Source: UBA2279 sp034399355 (lineage in GTDB: Bacteria > Actinomycetota > Coriobacteriia > Anaerosomatales > Anaerosomataceae). Taken from it: a DNA stretch of 45,318 nucleotides. A program made the position numbers and the translations under genes. Shown in pieces: positions 1 to 6,877 of this stretch (the stretch's first letter is position 1; each line of letters begins with the position of its first letter). Below the pieces are notes generated by a model. It had not been told where the DNA came from, ran no database searches, and saw only the letters and a list, made by a program, of their open reading frames with translations. The stretch covers positions 1 to 45,318 of the forward strand of contig JAXMMT010000011.1 in NCBI GenBank assembly GCA_034399355.1. The letters are read 5' to 3'.

Positions 1-31
1 TCGACTTCAGGAGCGCTGTATCATCGTGCAT
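1..31 (-). CDS. start of an unidentified gene running off the left edge
   Basis: An ATG at 29-31 on the minus strand opens a reading frame that stays open for the ten codons left in the window (MHDDTALLKS). An AAGGA-type ribosome-binding site lies about seven bases upstream, inside the 3' arm of the hairpin at 32-87. It is downstream of hpf in the same direction but separated from it by the terminator at 195-216, so it would need its own promoter. Ten codons are too few to identify the product; secA or prfB often follow hpf in related genomes, but nothing here proves either. Confidence 0.4.
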   Translation of the reverse strand, partial: MHDDTALLKS

Positions 32-88
32 GCGGGTTTCCTTTCTTCTCTGGGTCATCAACAAACCAAGAGTAGAAGGAAACCCGCT
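32..88 (-). promoter_or_regulatory. hairpin that buries the ribosome-binding site of the left-edge gene
   Basis: Arms at 32-51 and about 69-87 are complementary over some 19 pairs with one bulge and one mismatch, around a loop of about 17 bases. On the minus strand the second arm ends directly before the ATG at 31 and contains the AAGGA sequence that would serve as its Shine-Dalgarno. Folded, the hairpin would block ribosome entry. The pairing is seen directly; the regulatory role is inference. Confidence 0.5.
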
Positions 89-194
89 CTCTATGCCTCA
101 ATACGGCTTCGGGGTCCCGCCCCCCAAAACCTTACGCGCTCACCACACACCAAGGTGTTGTCCGGCGGCTTGCATGCTCATCCTGGCAAGCAGA

Positions 195-216
195 AAGGGC
201 GCCCGCGGGCGCCCTT
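195..216 (-). terminator. rho-independent terminator after hpf
   Basis: A perfect 22-base palindrome (two 11-base arms, GC-rich core) lies 30 bases past the hpf stop codon. On the minus strand it is followed by TTTCTGCTT, a short T-rich tail, so it fits a terminator for transcription coming from hpf. Confidence 0.75.
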
Positions 217-245
217 CTCGGCAGCATATTCTTACCCCTTAAGCT

Positions 246-791
246 CTACCGGGGCTCGATCAGACCGTAGTCACCGTCTGTCCGGCGGTACAGCACGTTG
301 ACCTCTTCCGTCTCCGCCGAGGAGAACACGAAGAAGTCGTGGCCGAGAAGCTCCATCTGCAAGATGGCCTCGTCCGGACTCATGGGTTTGACCGCCACGA
401 CCTTCGTCTTCACGATTGTCGGCTCACGCTCTCCGCCGGCCTCCCCCAGTGCCGCAGCAATCTCCGCAATCGGAGTGACCTTTGTGTGGCGGTCGACGAT
501 CTTCGTCTTGAACTTACGCACCTGCCGCTCGAGCTTCTCGGAAACCAGATCGATGGCGGCGTACATGTCCGAAGCGGCCTCGCGCGCGCGGATGACGTGG
601 CCCTTGGTGTAGACGGTGACCTCCGCAACGTGTCCGTTCTGGATGGACCGGTTCTTCTCAACCTGGAGCTCTACTTCCGCACTCATGATCATGTGGTCTA
701 GGATTTTCGCCGTTCTGCCGATCTTCTCCTCGGCATAATCACGGATAGCCGGCGTGACATCCATGTGACGACCCTTCACGATCATCTTCAT
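246..791 (-). CDS. hpf: long-form ribosome hibernation promoting factor HPF
   Basis: The 181-residue product binds idle ribosomes and, in the long form, dimerises them into 100S particles. An N-terminal S30AE/YfiA domain (about 1-100, opening MKMIVKGRHMDVTPAIRDYA) is joined by a linker to the C-terminal dimerisation domain (about 125-181, with DEAILQMELLGHDFFVF and the ending DGDYGLIEPR). This two-domain layout and length are those of the long HPF of Gram-positives. The ATG at 791 is chosen over the upstream in-frame ATG because it has a GGGGG-type ribosome-binding site and matches the family start. It lies 90 bp after glnQ and ends before a strong terminator, so it closes the transcription unit or forms its own. 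Confidence 0.95.
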   Translation of the reverse strand: MKMIVKGRHMDVTPAIRDYAEEKIGRTAKILDHMIMSAEVELQVEKNRSIQNGHVAEVTVYTKGHVIRAREAASDMYAAIDLVSEKLERQVRKFKTKIVDRHTKVTPIAEIAAALGEAGGEREPTIVKTKVVAVKPMSPDEAILQMELLGHDFFVFSSAETEEVNVLYRRTDGDYGLIEPR

Positions 792-831
792 TGTGCGTAC
801 CCCCTTCTTGTTTCCCGACACTACGAACATA

Positions 832-862
832 CCCGCGAAGCGCTGCACGGAGCGCCCGCGGG
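832..862 (-). terminator. strong stem-loop between the amino-acid transporter operon and hpf
   Basis: Arms CCCGCG/CGCGGG with an inner GCGCT/AGCGC stem and a six-base loop lie just after the glnQ stop. On the minus strand there is no clear T tract after it, so it may be a partial terminator, an mRNA 3'-end stabiliser, or part of the hpf leader. Confidence 0.45.
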
Positions 863-881
863 CATGCAATGTATACGTACG

Positions 882-1637
882 TTACTTGATATGGCCGAGG
901 AAGTCCTTCGTCCGGTCGCTTTGTGGATGGTCGAAGACCTCAGAGGGTGTGCCTTCTTCAACGATGACACCGTCGTCCATGAAGACCGCCCGGCTGGCGA
1001 CTTCACGTGCGAAGCCCATCTCGTGCGTGACGACAAGCATCGTCATACCGCCTCGGGCGAGCTCCTTCATGACGTCAAGGACGCCGCGAACGAGCTCGGG
1101 GTCGAGCGCCGACGTCACTTCGTCGAAGAGCATGACGTGCGGGTCCATGGACAGCGCGCGGGCGATAGCCACGCGCTGCTGCTGACCACCGGACAGCTGC
1201 GCCGGGAAGTAGTCGACGCGATCTGAGAGGCCGACGCGCTCCAGCTGTTCGATCGCGATCTTCTCGGCTTCCTCCTTGGAGCGCTTGAGTACCTTGCGCA
1301 GGGCGAGCATCACGTTGCCCTTCGCGGTCAAGTGCGGAAAGAGGTTGAACGACTGGAACACCATACCGATGCGCTCGCGCACCTTGTTTATGTTGGTGTG
1401 TGGGTCATTCACCTGGATGTCTTCAAGCCAGATCTCTCCACCGGTCGGCGCCTCGAGGCGGTTCACGCAACGAAGTAGCGTCGACTTGCCGGATCCCGAA
1501 GGCCCGAGGATGACGACGACCTCGCCTTTCTGAACATCCATATCGACGCCCTTGAGCACTTCCAGGTCGCCGAAGCTCTTGCGAAGACCCCGGATGCGGA
1601 CGATAGGATCGCTTCCGTTGGAAGTCATCGTCATCAC
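882..1637 (-). CDS. glnQ: polar amino-acid ABC transporter ATP-binding protein (GlnQ type)
   Basis: A 251-residue cytoplasmic ATPase that powers import of polar amino acids through the permease encoded directly upstream. All nucleotide-binding motifs are present: Walker A GPSGSGKST (45-53), Q-loop at Q95, signature LSGGQQQR (148-155), Walker B ending in DE (172-173) and the switch histidine at H205. Length and the VFQSFNLFPHLT segment match the GlnQ/HisP/ArtP group. The start ATG overlaps the stop of the permease gene (ATGA), indicating translational coupling. The substrate cannot be named from the ATPase alone. Confidence 0.95.
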   Translation of the reverse strand: MMTMTSNGSDPIVRIRGLRKSFGDLEVLKGVDMDVQKGEVVVILGPSGSGKSTLLRCVNRLEAPTGGEIWLEDIQVNDPHTNINKVRERIGMVFQSFNLFPHLTAKGNVMLALRKVLKRSKEEAEKIAIEQLERVGLSDRVDYFPAQLSGGQQQRVAIARALSMDPHVMLFDEVTSALDPELVRGVLDVMKELARGGMTMLVVTHEMGFAREVASRAVFMDDGVIVEEGTPSEVFDHPQSDRTKDFLGHIK

Positions 1638-2923
1638 ATCCCATCCATCGTCGGCTCGGCCAATCCCTGTTTGATCTTGGCCACCTTCTCGATATTGTCC
1701 TCGGTGCTCTTTTCGAACGTGGCAGTTCCCCCGCCCTCAGACGCCGCAAGCCGGTTCTCCATCTGCTGAACGATGCGGCCAAGCGGAATGGTGATTACGA
1801 GGTAGAACACTGCAGCCAGCAGATACGCCGACACGTTGAGCGTAGTAGACGCGACCTCCCGGGCGCGCATGACGATTTCCATCAAGCCCACAGCCGCGAA
1901 GAGCGACGTGTCTTTGAATAGCAGTATGAACTCAGACATCATCGTTGGCAGGATGCGGCGAACCGTCTGCGGGATGATGACGAACGCCATCGCAGCAGCC
2001 GTACTCATGCCAAGCGAGCGCGCGGCTTCCATCTGCCCCTTGTTGATCGACTGGATGCCAGCGCGGAAGATCTCCGCCATATAGGCCGCGGAGTTGAAAC
2101 TCAGAACAACGAACGCACGCAGCCACATAGAGTTCGACACGCCGAACAGACCGGCGTTGTTGATCGCCGGGAACGTCGAAACCAGCAACTGCCACGGCGG
2201 CATGAGCGGCAGACCGAAGAAGACGAGGAGGATTTGCAGGAAGATCGGTGTTCCTCGCACGAAGTCCACGTAGGCAGTCGCAGGGAACCGGAACCAGCGG
2301 GACTTTGCCATCTTCATGAATGCCAGCGCGAGGCCGCCTGGAATGGCTAGCAGGAATGATACGAACACCGCGATGAGCGATATAGGATACGCCGCGAGAA
2401 GGACCGGGAACGCCTCCGAGATTACCTGAGGCGATGCGAACAAGTGCGATACCTTGCCCGATTCCCACCAATCAAGCGCACCAACGATACCCTTGCGACC
2501 CGCCGTGTACGTTATCTCCACACCACCGATAGTGAGAACGTCGTTGTCCTGAAGCGACTCGTCACCCGTCGGCCGTGCGCCGTTCAGAAGCACCGGCGTC
2601 GGGCTTGCCTCCTCCGCAGCAACGACCCAATCGCCCTTGCCGAGGCCGGACCCTGTAGGCGTACGGGTAAGTGTGACTGCCAGGTTGTCCTCGAGCACAG
2701 CGTTCTGCGGAACAAGATCGACCTGCCGCTTGCCGACCGTGATGACGTCCTTCGTGGGGGAGATCAGATAGATCGCGTTTAAGGGTTCAGTCGTGCCACG
2801 ACGCGGCGGGTCCTCGTAGAGTAGGCGCGCTGGTCCGACCATGGTGAGCAGAAGCGTAGCGAGGGAGAGGCACGTGATAGCGAGGGCTGTATACCCCGTA
2901 GCATATCGTACCTTCTGATTCAC
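1634..2923 (-). CDS. glnP: amino-acid ABC transporter permease with an inserted FHA-like domain
   Basis: A 429-residue membrane protein, far longer than the usual 215-230 residues of a GlnP/HisM permease. The C-terminal part (about 170-392) is a normal permease domain with the ATPase-coupling EAA loop (EAARSLG, 299-305). Ahead of it lie an extra membrane segment (about 11-30) and a soluble domain (about 45-145). That domain looks like a degenerate FHA fold: ISPTKDVITVGK, then VLLNGARP and LQDNDVLTIGGVEITY, the usual closing strands. The Ser-x-x-His phosphopeptide motif is missing. With one preceding helix the domain should lie outside the cell. The C-terminal tail after the last helix is long and charged. 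The start is GTG with a GAGGAGG ribosome-binding site; it ends overlapping glnQ. Confidence 0.9.
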   Translation of the reverse strand: MNQKVRYATGYTALAITCLSLATLLLTMVGPARLLYEDPPRRGTTEPLNAIYLISPTKDVITVGKRQVDLVPQNAVLEDNLAVTLTRTPTGSGLGKGDWVVAAEEASPTPVLLNGARPTGDESLQDNDVLTIGGVEITYTAGRKGIVGALDWWESGKVSHLFASPQVISEAFPVLLAAYPISLIAVFVSFLLAIPGGLALAFMKMAKSRWFRFPATAYVDFVRGTPIFLQILLVFFGLPLMPPWQLLVSTFPAINNAGLFGVSNSMWLRAFVVLSFNSAAYMAEIFRAGIQSINKGQMEAARSLGMSTAAAMAFVIIPQTVRRILPTMMSEFILLFKDTSLFAAVGLMEIVMRAREVASTTLNVSAYLLAAVFYLVITIPLGRIVQQMENRLAASEGGGTATFEKSTEDNIEKVAKIKQGLAEPTMDGM

Positions 2924-2942
2924 GCAGCCTCCTCAATCGTGC

Positions 2943-2984
2943 GTATGCTAAGAGCCGACGAGTATCCGCCGGCTCCTAGCATAC
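2943..2984 (-). promoter_or_regulatory. intercistronic stem-loop between the binding-protein and permease genes
   Basis: Arms GTATGCTA/TAGCATAC plus GAGCCG/CGGCTC, each side separated by a single base, enclose a loop of about 12 bases in the 78-bp gap after the binding-protein stop. Such a stem commonly protects the upstream mRNA and reduces downstream expression, giving more binding protein than permease. There is no T tract. The pairing is seen; the role is inference from other binding-protein operons. Confidence 0.6.
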
Positions 2985-3001
2985 TCTGCCGCTGCGTCAG
3001 A

Positions 3002-3892
3002 CTACTGAGCCTTCTTGACGGCAAGCGACTGGTTCGAGTTGATATAGGGATCCGAGAAGTCGATCGACTGCTTGCGCTCGTCGGTGATCGTCATGGCCGA
3101 AGCAACCATGTCGAACTCGCTTCCAGCCTGGAGACCCGTGATCAGAGCGTCGAACTTGTAGCTCTTGAACTCGACGGTCAACCCGAGCTTCTCGCCGATG
3201 GCGGTCATGAGGTCGACGTCAAAGCCGACGGTAACGCCACCCTCGACGTTCTCGAACGGCGGGTACGCCGTGTCGGAACCGACGATGATCTTGCCTGCGA
3301 TCAGAGTCTTGATCTCACCCGCGGGCTTGGCGGTGATACCGCTCACGGCCTCAGGCATGGACATCGGGGGCGCACCGAACCACTTCGTGTAGACAGCGTC
3401 GTACGTGCCGTCCTTGATGACCTCTGCGAGTGCCCAGTCGACGGCGTCACGCAGTACGGTGTTCTCCTTGCTGAATGCGAAACCGTATGTCTCGTCGGTC
3501 TTGATCTCCTGAACGATCTCGAGGCCGCGAGATGCGTCCTTCACAATGTCCTGAGAGATAGGGAGGTCATTGATGACGCCAACAACGTCGCCAGCCTGCA
3601 GCGCGGAGAAGGCAAGCAGAATGTCGTCGTAAGGAACAACGACGATACCGTCGGGCTCGAGGTTCTCTTTCGCCCAACCCTCACCAGTCGTGCCGGACTG
3701 CACGCCGATCTTGTCGCCCTCTTTGAGGTCGTCGACGCTGGTGATACCGGCAACCTCGGTCGTGTCCGTGTCAGTCGTGTCCGTGTCGGTCGTGCCCTCA
3801 TCGTCGCCGCCGCCGCACCCGACAAGTGCGAAAGCAGTGAACATGAGCGCGCACGCCAGCAGGAGCGCGAGCCACTTGCTGTTCTTCGACAT
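3002..3892 (-). CDS. circularly permuted amino-acid substrate-binding lipoprotein
   Basis: A 296-residue lipoprotein with lipobox LVGC (C26), a Thr/Asp-rich linker (30-46) and a type II amino-acid-binding fold (SBP_bac_3). The two halves are in swapped order. Residues 50-173 (ITSVDDLKEGDKIGVQSGTTG to YTKWFG) are the part that normally ends the family; residues 202-294 (IIVGSDTAYPPFE to IDFSDPY...SLAVKK) are the part that normally begins it. A bridge of about 28 residues (174-201) joins the old C-terminus to the old N-terminus, and the new ends fall at the inter-domain crossover. Expected ligand residues remain: D109 in the NDLP segment and R273 in TITDER, which contacts the substrate carboxylate. 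The ATG at 3892 has a GGAGGAGG ribosome-binding site and starts a proper signal peptide. First gene of the importer operon. Reading frame is intact throughout. Confidence 0.92.
   Translation of the reverse strand: MSKNSKWLALLLACALMFTAFALVGCGGGDDEGTTDTDTTDTDTTEVAGITSVDDLKEGDKIGVQSGTTGEGWAKENLEPDGIVVVPYDDILLAFSALQAGDVVGVINDLPISQDIVKDASRGLEIVQEIKTDETYGFAFSKENTVLRDAVDWALAEVIKDGTYDAVYTKWFGAPPMSMPEAVSGITAKPAGEIKTLIAGKIIVGSDTAYPPFENVEGGVTVGFDVDLMTAIGEKLGLTVEFKSYKFDALITGLQAGSEFDMVASAMTITDERKQSIDFSDPYINSNQSLAVKKAQ
3759..3794 (-). repeat. 15-bp tandem repeat coding for a Thr/Asp linker
   Basis: A 15-base unit (GTCGTGTCCGTGTCA on the plus strand) is present about 2.4 times. It encodes the TDTDT-TDTDT-T spacer between the lipid-modified cysteine and the first domain of the binding protein. 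It is likely a length-variable tether. Confidence 0.8.
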
Positions 3893-3956
3893 GAATCCTC
3901 CTCCGTTACTTACCTCTTCGGACACCGTGTGTGCCCTTGCTGTATCACGGTGCATA

Positions 3957-3986
3957 ACTATAGCGCACTGACGCATAGAATGTCAG
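3957..3986 (-). promoter_or_regulatory. probable promoter of the amino-acid importer operon
   Basis: On the minus strand a CTGACA -35 element (3981-3986) and a TATAGT -10 element (3957-3962) are separated by 18 bases, about 65 bases upstream of the binding-protein start. Both are close to sigma-70/SigA consensus. The -35 lies in a partial dyad (TGAC...GTCA). Confidence 0.6.
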
Positions 3987-4091
3987 GATTCCGACGGCTT
4001 ATGCACACTGAATGACGGCGTATACGCGAAGGTCAGCGCGCCTGCGTGGGCCCTCTGTAAACGTATGCAGAGCCGGTGTGCGCCCAGCCTC

Positions 4092-4934
4092 CTATTCGTT
4101 CGGGGAGGCCGCGCTCAGCTTGGGGAGATCGCCGAGCCACTTCGCCCTGATCGTGTCGAGGACACCCTCCGCGGACAGCGCATCGAGTGCCTCACGCATG
4201 ACACCCTCAAGCTCGGTCGCATCCTTGGCGATCGCCACCCCGAGTGGCGAACCAGACCCATATTGGCCGCAGTAGGCAACGCCGGGGTGGTCGCGCGCAA
4301 GATAGGCGCCAACCGCAGCATCGCCTGCGACCACATCAATCTCGCCAGCAGCCAGAGCCTCGAAGGCATCAGCCAGACTTGAAAACGCTGTCGCGAAGCC
4401 CTCGCCATACTCGCTCTCCAGCTTCCAGAAAGCGACACTCCCCTGTTGCACACCGATGCGTAGGCCGCTCAAGGCGGTGACATCGATGGCAGGAGCGACA
4501 ACCGACGCCTCGGCACTTGCTGAGGCGTCGAAAGAGAAGAGCACAGGACCGTCCACCAGGTATGAGCCCGCGAACGCCACATTGGCAAGCACAGCATCGG
4601 TTATCGGAATGGCCCCCAGCGCGATGTCGACATCGCCCGCCTCGAGAGCAGCGGCGGCGCCATCCACTCTGGTGTCGACGAGTTCGAGCTTCAGCCCCAG
4701 GCGATCGGCGATAGCTGCAGCGATATCCACATCAAGGCCGACTTCAACTCCGTCGACCTTGCCAGCGAACGGCGGATAGCCGAGATCCACACCGGCTCGA
4801 AGCACGCCCGCCTCGCCGATGATCGGTGGCGTCACCGTGGGTTCGAAAGTGGGCTTCTCGGCCTCCTTCGCACACCCCGATATCGCGATCGCGCCGATCA
4901 CCACACCTAGAATCAACAGTCGTTTGAGGCGCAC
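4092..4934 (-). CDS. second extracellular solute-binding lipoprotein, canonical order
   Basis: A 280-residue SBP_bac_3-family lipoprotein with lipobox ISGC (C21). Here the halves are in normal order: VLRAGVDLGYPPFAGK comes first and DTIRAKWLGDLPK last. The carboxylate-binding arginine expected after the TIT motif is absent (PITDAVLANVAF), so the ligand may not be an ordinary alpha-amino acid; the GDAAV segment keeps an aspartate. It has no permease of its own and may feed the importer next to it. The GTG at 4932-4934 is chosen because it has a GGGAGGAG ribosome-binding site and gives a proper signal peptide; the longer open frame upstream has no such support. 199 bp separate it from the permuted paralogue, which has its own promoter. 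Confidence 0.85.
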   Translation of the reverse strand: MRLKRLLILGVVIGAIAISGCAKEAEKPTFEPTVTPPIIGEAGVLRAGVDLGYPPFAGKVDGVEVGLDVDIAAAIADRLGLKLELVDTRVDGAAAALEAGDVDIALGAIPITDAVLANVAFAGSYLVDGPVLFSFDASASAEASVVAPAIDVTALSGLRIGVQQGSVAFWKLESEYGEGFATAFSSLADAFEALAAGEIDVVAGDAAVGAYLARDHPGVAYCGQYGSGSPLGVAIAKDATELEGVMREALDALSAEGVLDTIRAKWLGDLPKLSAASPNE

Positions 4935-5248
4935 TGCCCTCTCCTCCCGCTGACGAACGGTCGAGCTTCCATCCGGCTGACCTGGTCTTTGACCCCACAC
5001 TCGCGTACCGGGACTTCCGCTTGATGTTATCTCACTACCGGTCCTCTCGCCCGCCAACCGGGATGGTTGGACCGGGCGGTACGACTTACCCCTAAGACGC
5101 GCCATGCTCGCGCGACGGCGAACCGCCGGCTTACGTGGGTCCTTTCGGCCGCGTCTACCTTGGACTGAGGCGTCGAAGCGCCCGCAACCACAGACCCGGA
5201 TGGAAGCAAGAGTGAGTGTAGCAGGTCGCCGCGACGACGGCACACTCG
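4935..5248 (-). other. 314-bp gene-free leader with strong predicted RNA structure
   Basis: No supported gene lies here. On the minus strand, upstream of the second binding-protein gene, there are two compact folds. One is closed by AGACGCG (5150-5156) and CGCGTCT (5095-5101) and contains a GGCC-GAAA-GGACC hairpin and a CGGCG-GTT-CGCCG hairpin. The other is a long stem: GCCCG (5073-5077) and CCAACC (5065-5070) pairing with GGTTGG (5054-5059) and CGGGC (5049-5053). The layout resembles a structured regulatory leader, but it could not be matched to a known riboswitch class. Confidence 0.4.
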
Positions 5249-5935
5249 TCATGGCGCCACCATGTCCGTGGCACGAGCCAGCGTCACCCCTCTTACCTCC
5301 GCGGCCCCCGCTTCGATGAGCGCGGCGGCGCACGCTTCGATGGTCGCTCCTGTGGTGAAGACGTCGTCCAGTAGGAGAATGCGCTGCGACACCGTGGCGC
5401 CCGACCGAACGACGTAGCGCCCGGTCGCGTTCGCGAAGCGGTCTTCTCGGCCAAGCCGACGCTGATCGGCCGTGTTCCGCGCCTCGAGGAGCGTGTGGAC
5501 GGGAAGGTGCGTATTTACCGCGACGTCACGAGCCACCGCCCGCATGTGGTCGAAACCGCGGGTCGAGATCGACGCCGGGCGCGGCGGCACAGGGACGATC
5601 ACGTCGGCCCAACCGGCCCACTCCGCCACGCGAGCCGTCATGAGGGCGCCTATCAGTGGCACGAGGCGACGCTCACCGCCGTCCTTGTAGACGGTCACAA
5701 CGTTCGACAACGGTGGCCGAAAGAGTCCCACACTGCGGGAAGCCGAGAAGGAGAAGCGACGCCCGGCGCACTCGCTGCACGCATCATCCGCCGGTGCGCC
5801 GCAACGCGGGCACGCACGATCTGCGGAAACCAGTGGCAGCTCACGCGCACATGCGTCACACAGCACCGCACCAGGCGCGTCGCATGCAACGCAGCGAGAC
5901 GGGAAGAACAACTCCGTAAACCCATCCAGCCACAT
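5249..5935 (-). CDS. comF: ComF-family phosphoribosyltransferase-like protein
   Basis: A 228-residue protein of the ComF/GntX family, linked to DNA uptake in naturally competent bacteria. The N-terminus holds two zinc ribbons (C15/C18/C26/C29 and C42/C45/C53/C56). The C-terminal phosphoribosyltransferase domain carries the PRPP-binding segment ILLLDDVFTTGAT (about 186-198). A GGAGG ribosome-binding site precedes the ATG. It starts 24 bp after the AEC permease gene, so the two are probably co-transcribed. No other competence genes are in the window, so a role in transformation is inferred from the family only. Confidence 0.9.
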   Translation of the reverse strand: MWLDGFTELFFPSRCVACDAPGAVLCDACARELPLVSADRACPRCGAPADDACSECAGRRFSFSASRSVGLFRPPLSNVVTVYKDGGERRLVPLIGALMTARVAEWAGWADVIVPVPPRPASISTRGFDHMRAVARDVAVNTHLPVHTLLEARNTADQRRLGREDRFANATGRYVVRSGATVSQRILLLDDVFTTGATIEACAAALIEAGAAEVRGVTLARATDMVAP

Positions 5936-5959
5936 GAGTCCTCCAGCGACGGAGGCAGG

Positions 5960-6868
5960 TCAGACGAACAGCTGCATGAGCGGCACAGTCAAGACCGACG
6001 CCACCGTCGTCACCAGGATCGCCGACGCGATGAAGTCGACGTCCAGCTTGAATCGCATCCCGATCACAAGACCTAACATCATCGAGGGCATGCCTGCCTG
6101 TAGCACGAGCAAGCGCACCGCTTCAGCGTCGCGCATGACCACGCTGCCCAGCGCGAACCCGATCAGCGGCAGAGCCAGCAGCTTGATGGCGCCGACAGCG
6201 CCAACGCTTCCCAGTCTGTCCCTGACAGCATGGGGTTTAAGGGAGAGCCCCACCGATAGCATGATGAGCGGTACCGCAATCTTAGAAAGCCCCACCAACC
6301 AGTCGCTTACCACAGCTGGAACAACTACCGAACGCAACGCAAGTGCGGCAAGCAGGGCGATGAACGGCGGGAAGGTGAACAGCTCCCTGAACGGGTTGAT
6401 GCGGCCTTCATGTTCGCCCATCTGACCGGCCACAAGGATACCGATGGTAAGGACTGCAGCCACCGTTCCAAACACGTCATAGAAGATCGCGCGCACGAGA
6501 CCCGTGTCGCCCAGCAATGCAGTTGCAAGCGGATAGCCGAGATAGCCCGTGTTCCCGAAGGCTGCGCACAGGATGAAGGCGCCTGCGGTAGGTCTCGGCA
6601 ACTTCAACGCCTTAGAAAGCAGCCACGCGGCCACCAACCCGGCAAGGGTTATCCCCCACGCCAGGAGCGAGATCTCGATCAGGTTCCCACTGATCGGCGC
6701 CGGTTGAACCGTGGTGAAGATCAGCGCGGGCAGACCGATGTAGATGAGTACGTTGTTGATGGGTCGGGTATCGTCGGCCTTCAGTAGCCCGACCGTGCGC
6801 AGGAACGTGCCGAGCGCGACCAGCGCCAACGTCCCGACAATGACGCGAAGGAGCTCGCCTACCGACAC
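5960..6868 (-). CDS. AEC-family (auxin efflux carrier-like) membrane transporter
   Basis: A 302-residue protein made almost wholly of hydrophobic segments (about ten). Family features are visible: LLKADDTRPINNVLIYIGLP near the N-terminus, the conserved FGNTGYLGYPLATALLG stretch in the middle, and the IKLLALPLIGFALG and AGMPSMMLGLVIG segments near the end. Bacterial AEC proteins move organic acids or amino acids; the substrate cannot be told here. The GTG start lies nine bases after the mtnA stop, so it sits in the mtnA unit. Only a weak GGGG ribosome-binding site is visible. Confidence 0.85.
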   Translation of the reverse strand: MSVGELLRVIVGTLALVALGTFLRTVGLLKADDTRPINNVLIYIGLPALIFTTVQPAPISGNLIEISLLAWGITLAGLVAAWLLSKALKLPRPTAGAFILCAAFGNTGYLGYPLATALLGDTGLVRAIFYDVFGTVAAVLTIGILVAGQMGEHEGRINPFRELFTFPPFIALLAALALRSVVVPAVVSDWLVGLSKIAVPLIMLSVGLSLKPHAVRDRLGSVGAVGAIKLLALPLIGFALGSVVMRDAEAVRLLVLQAGMPSMMLGLVIGMRFKLDVDFIASAILVTTVASVLTVPLMQLFV

Positions 6869-6877
6869 CCGAATCGC

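Noticed and set aside
26..301. 91-codon plus-strand frame at the left edge
   Set aside because: It crosses the hairpin and the terminator palindrome and has no family resemblance; the minus-strand ATG at 31 is better supported.
2939..4015. 358-codon plus-strand open frame
   Set aside because: Antisense to the permuted binding-protein gene. Considered as an alternative to that gene, but the minus strand has lipobox, ribosome-binding site and family motifs.
3002..4934. Single binding-protein gene split or duplicated by assembly error
   Set aside because: The two genes each have their own signal peptide, ribosome-binding site and stop, and their sequences are clearly different, so they are diverged paralogues rather than an artefact.
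4935..5248. c-di-GMP-I riboswitch
   Set aside because: A GAAA-capped hairpin followed by ACGTAAGCC recalled this class, but the first core strand (GCAAACC-type) and the spacing are missing.
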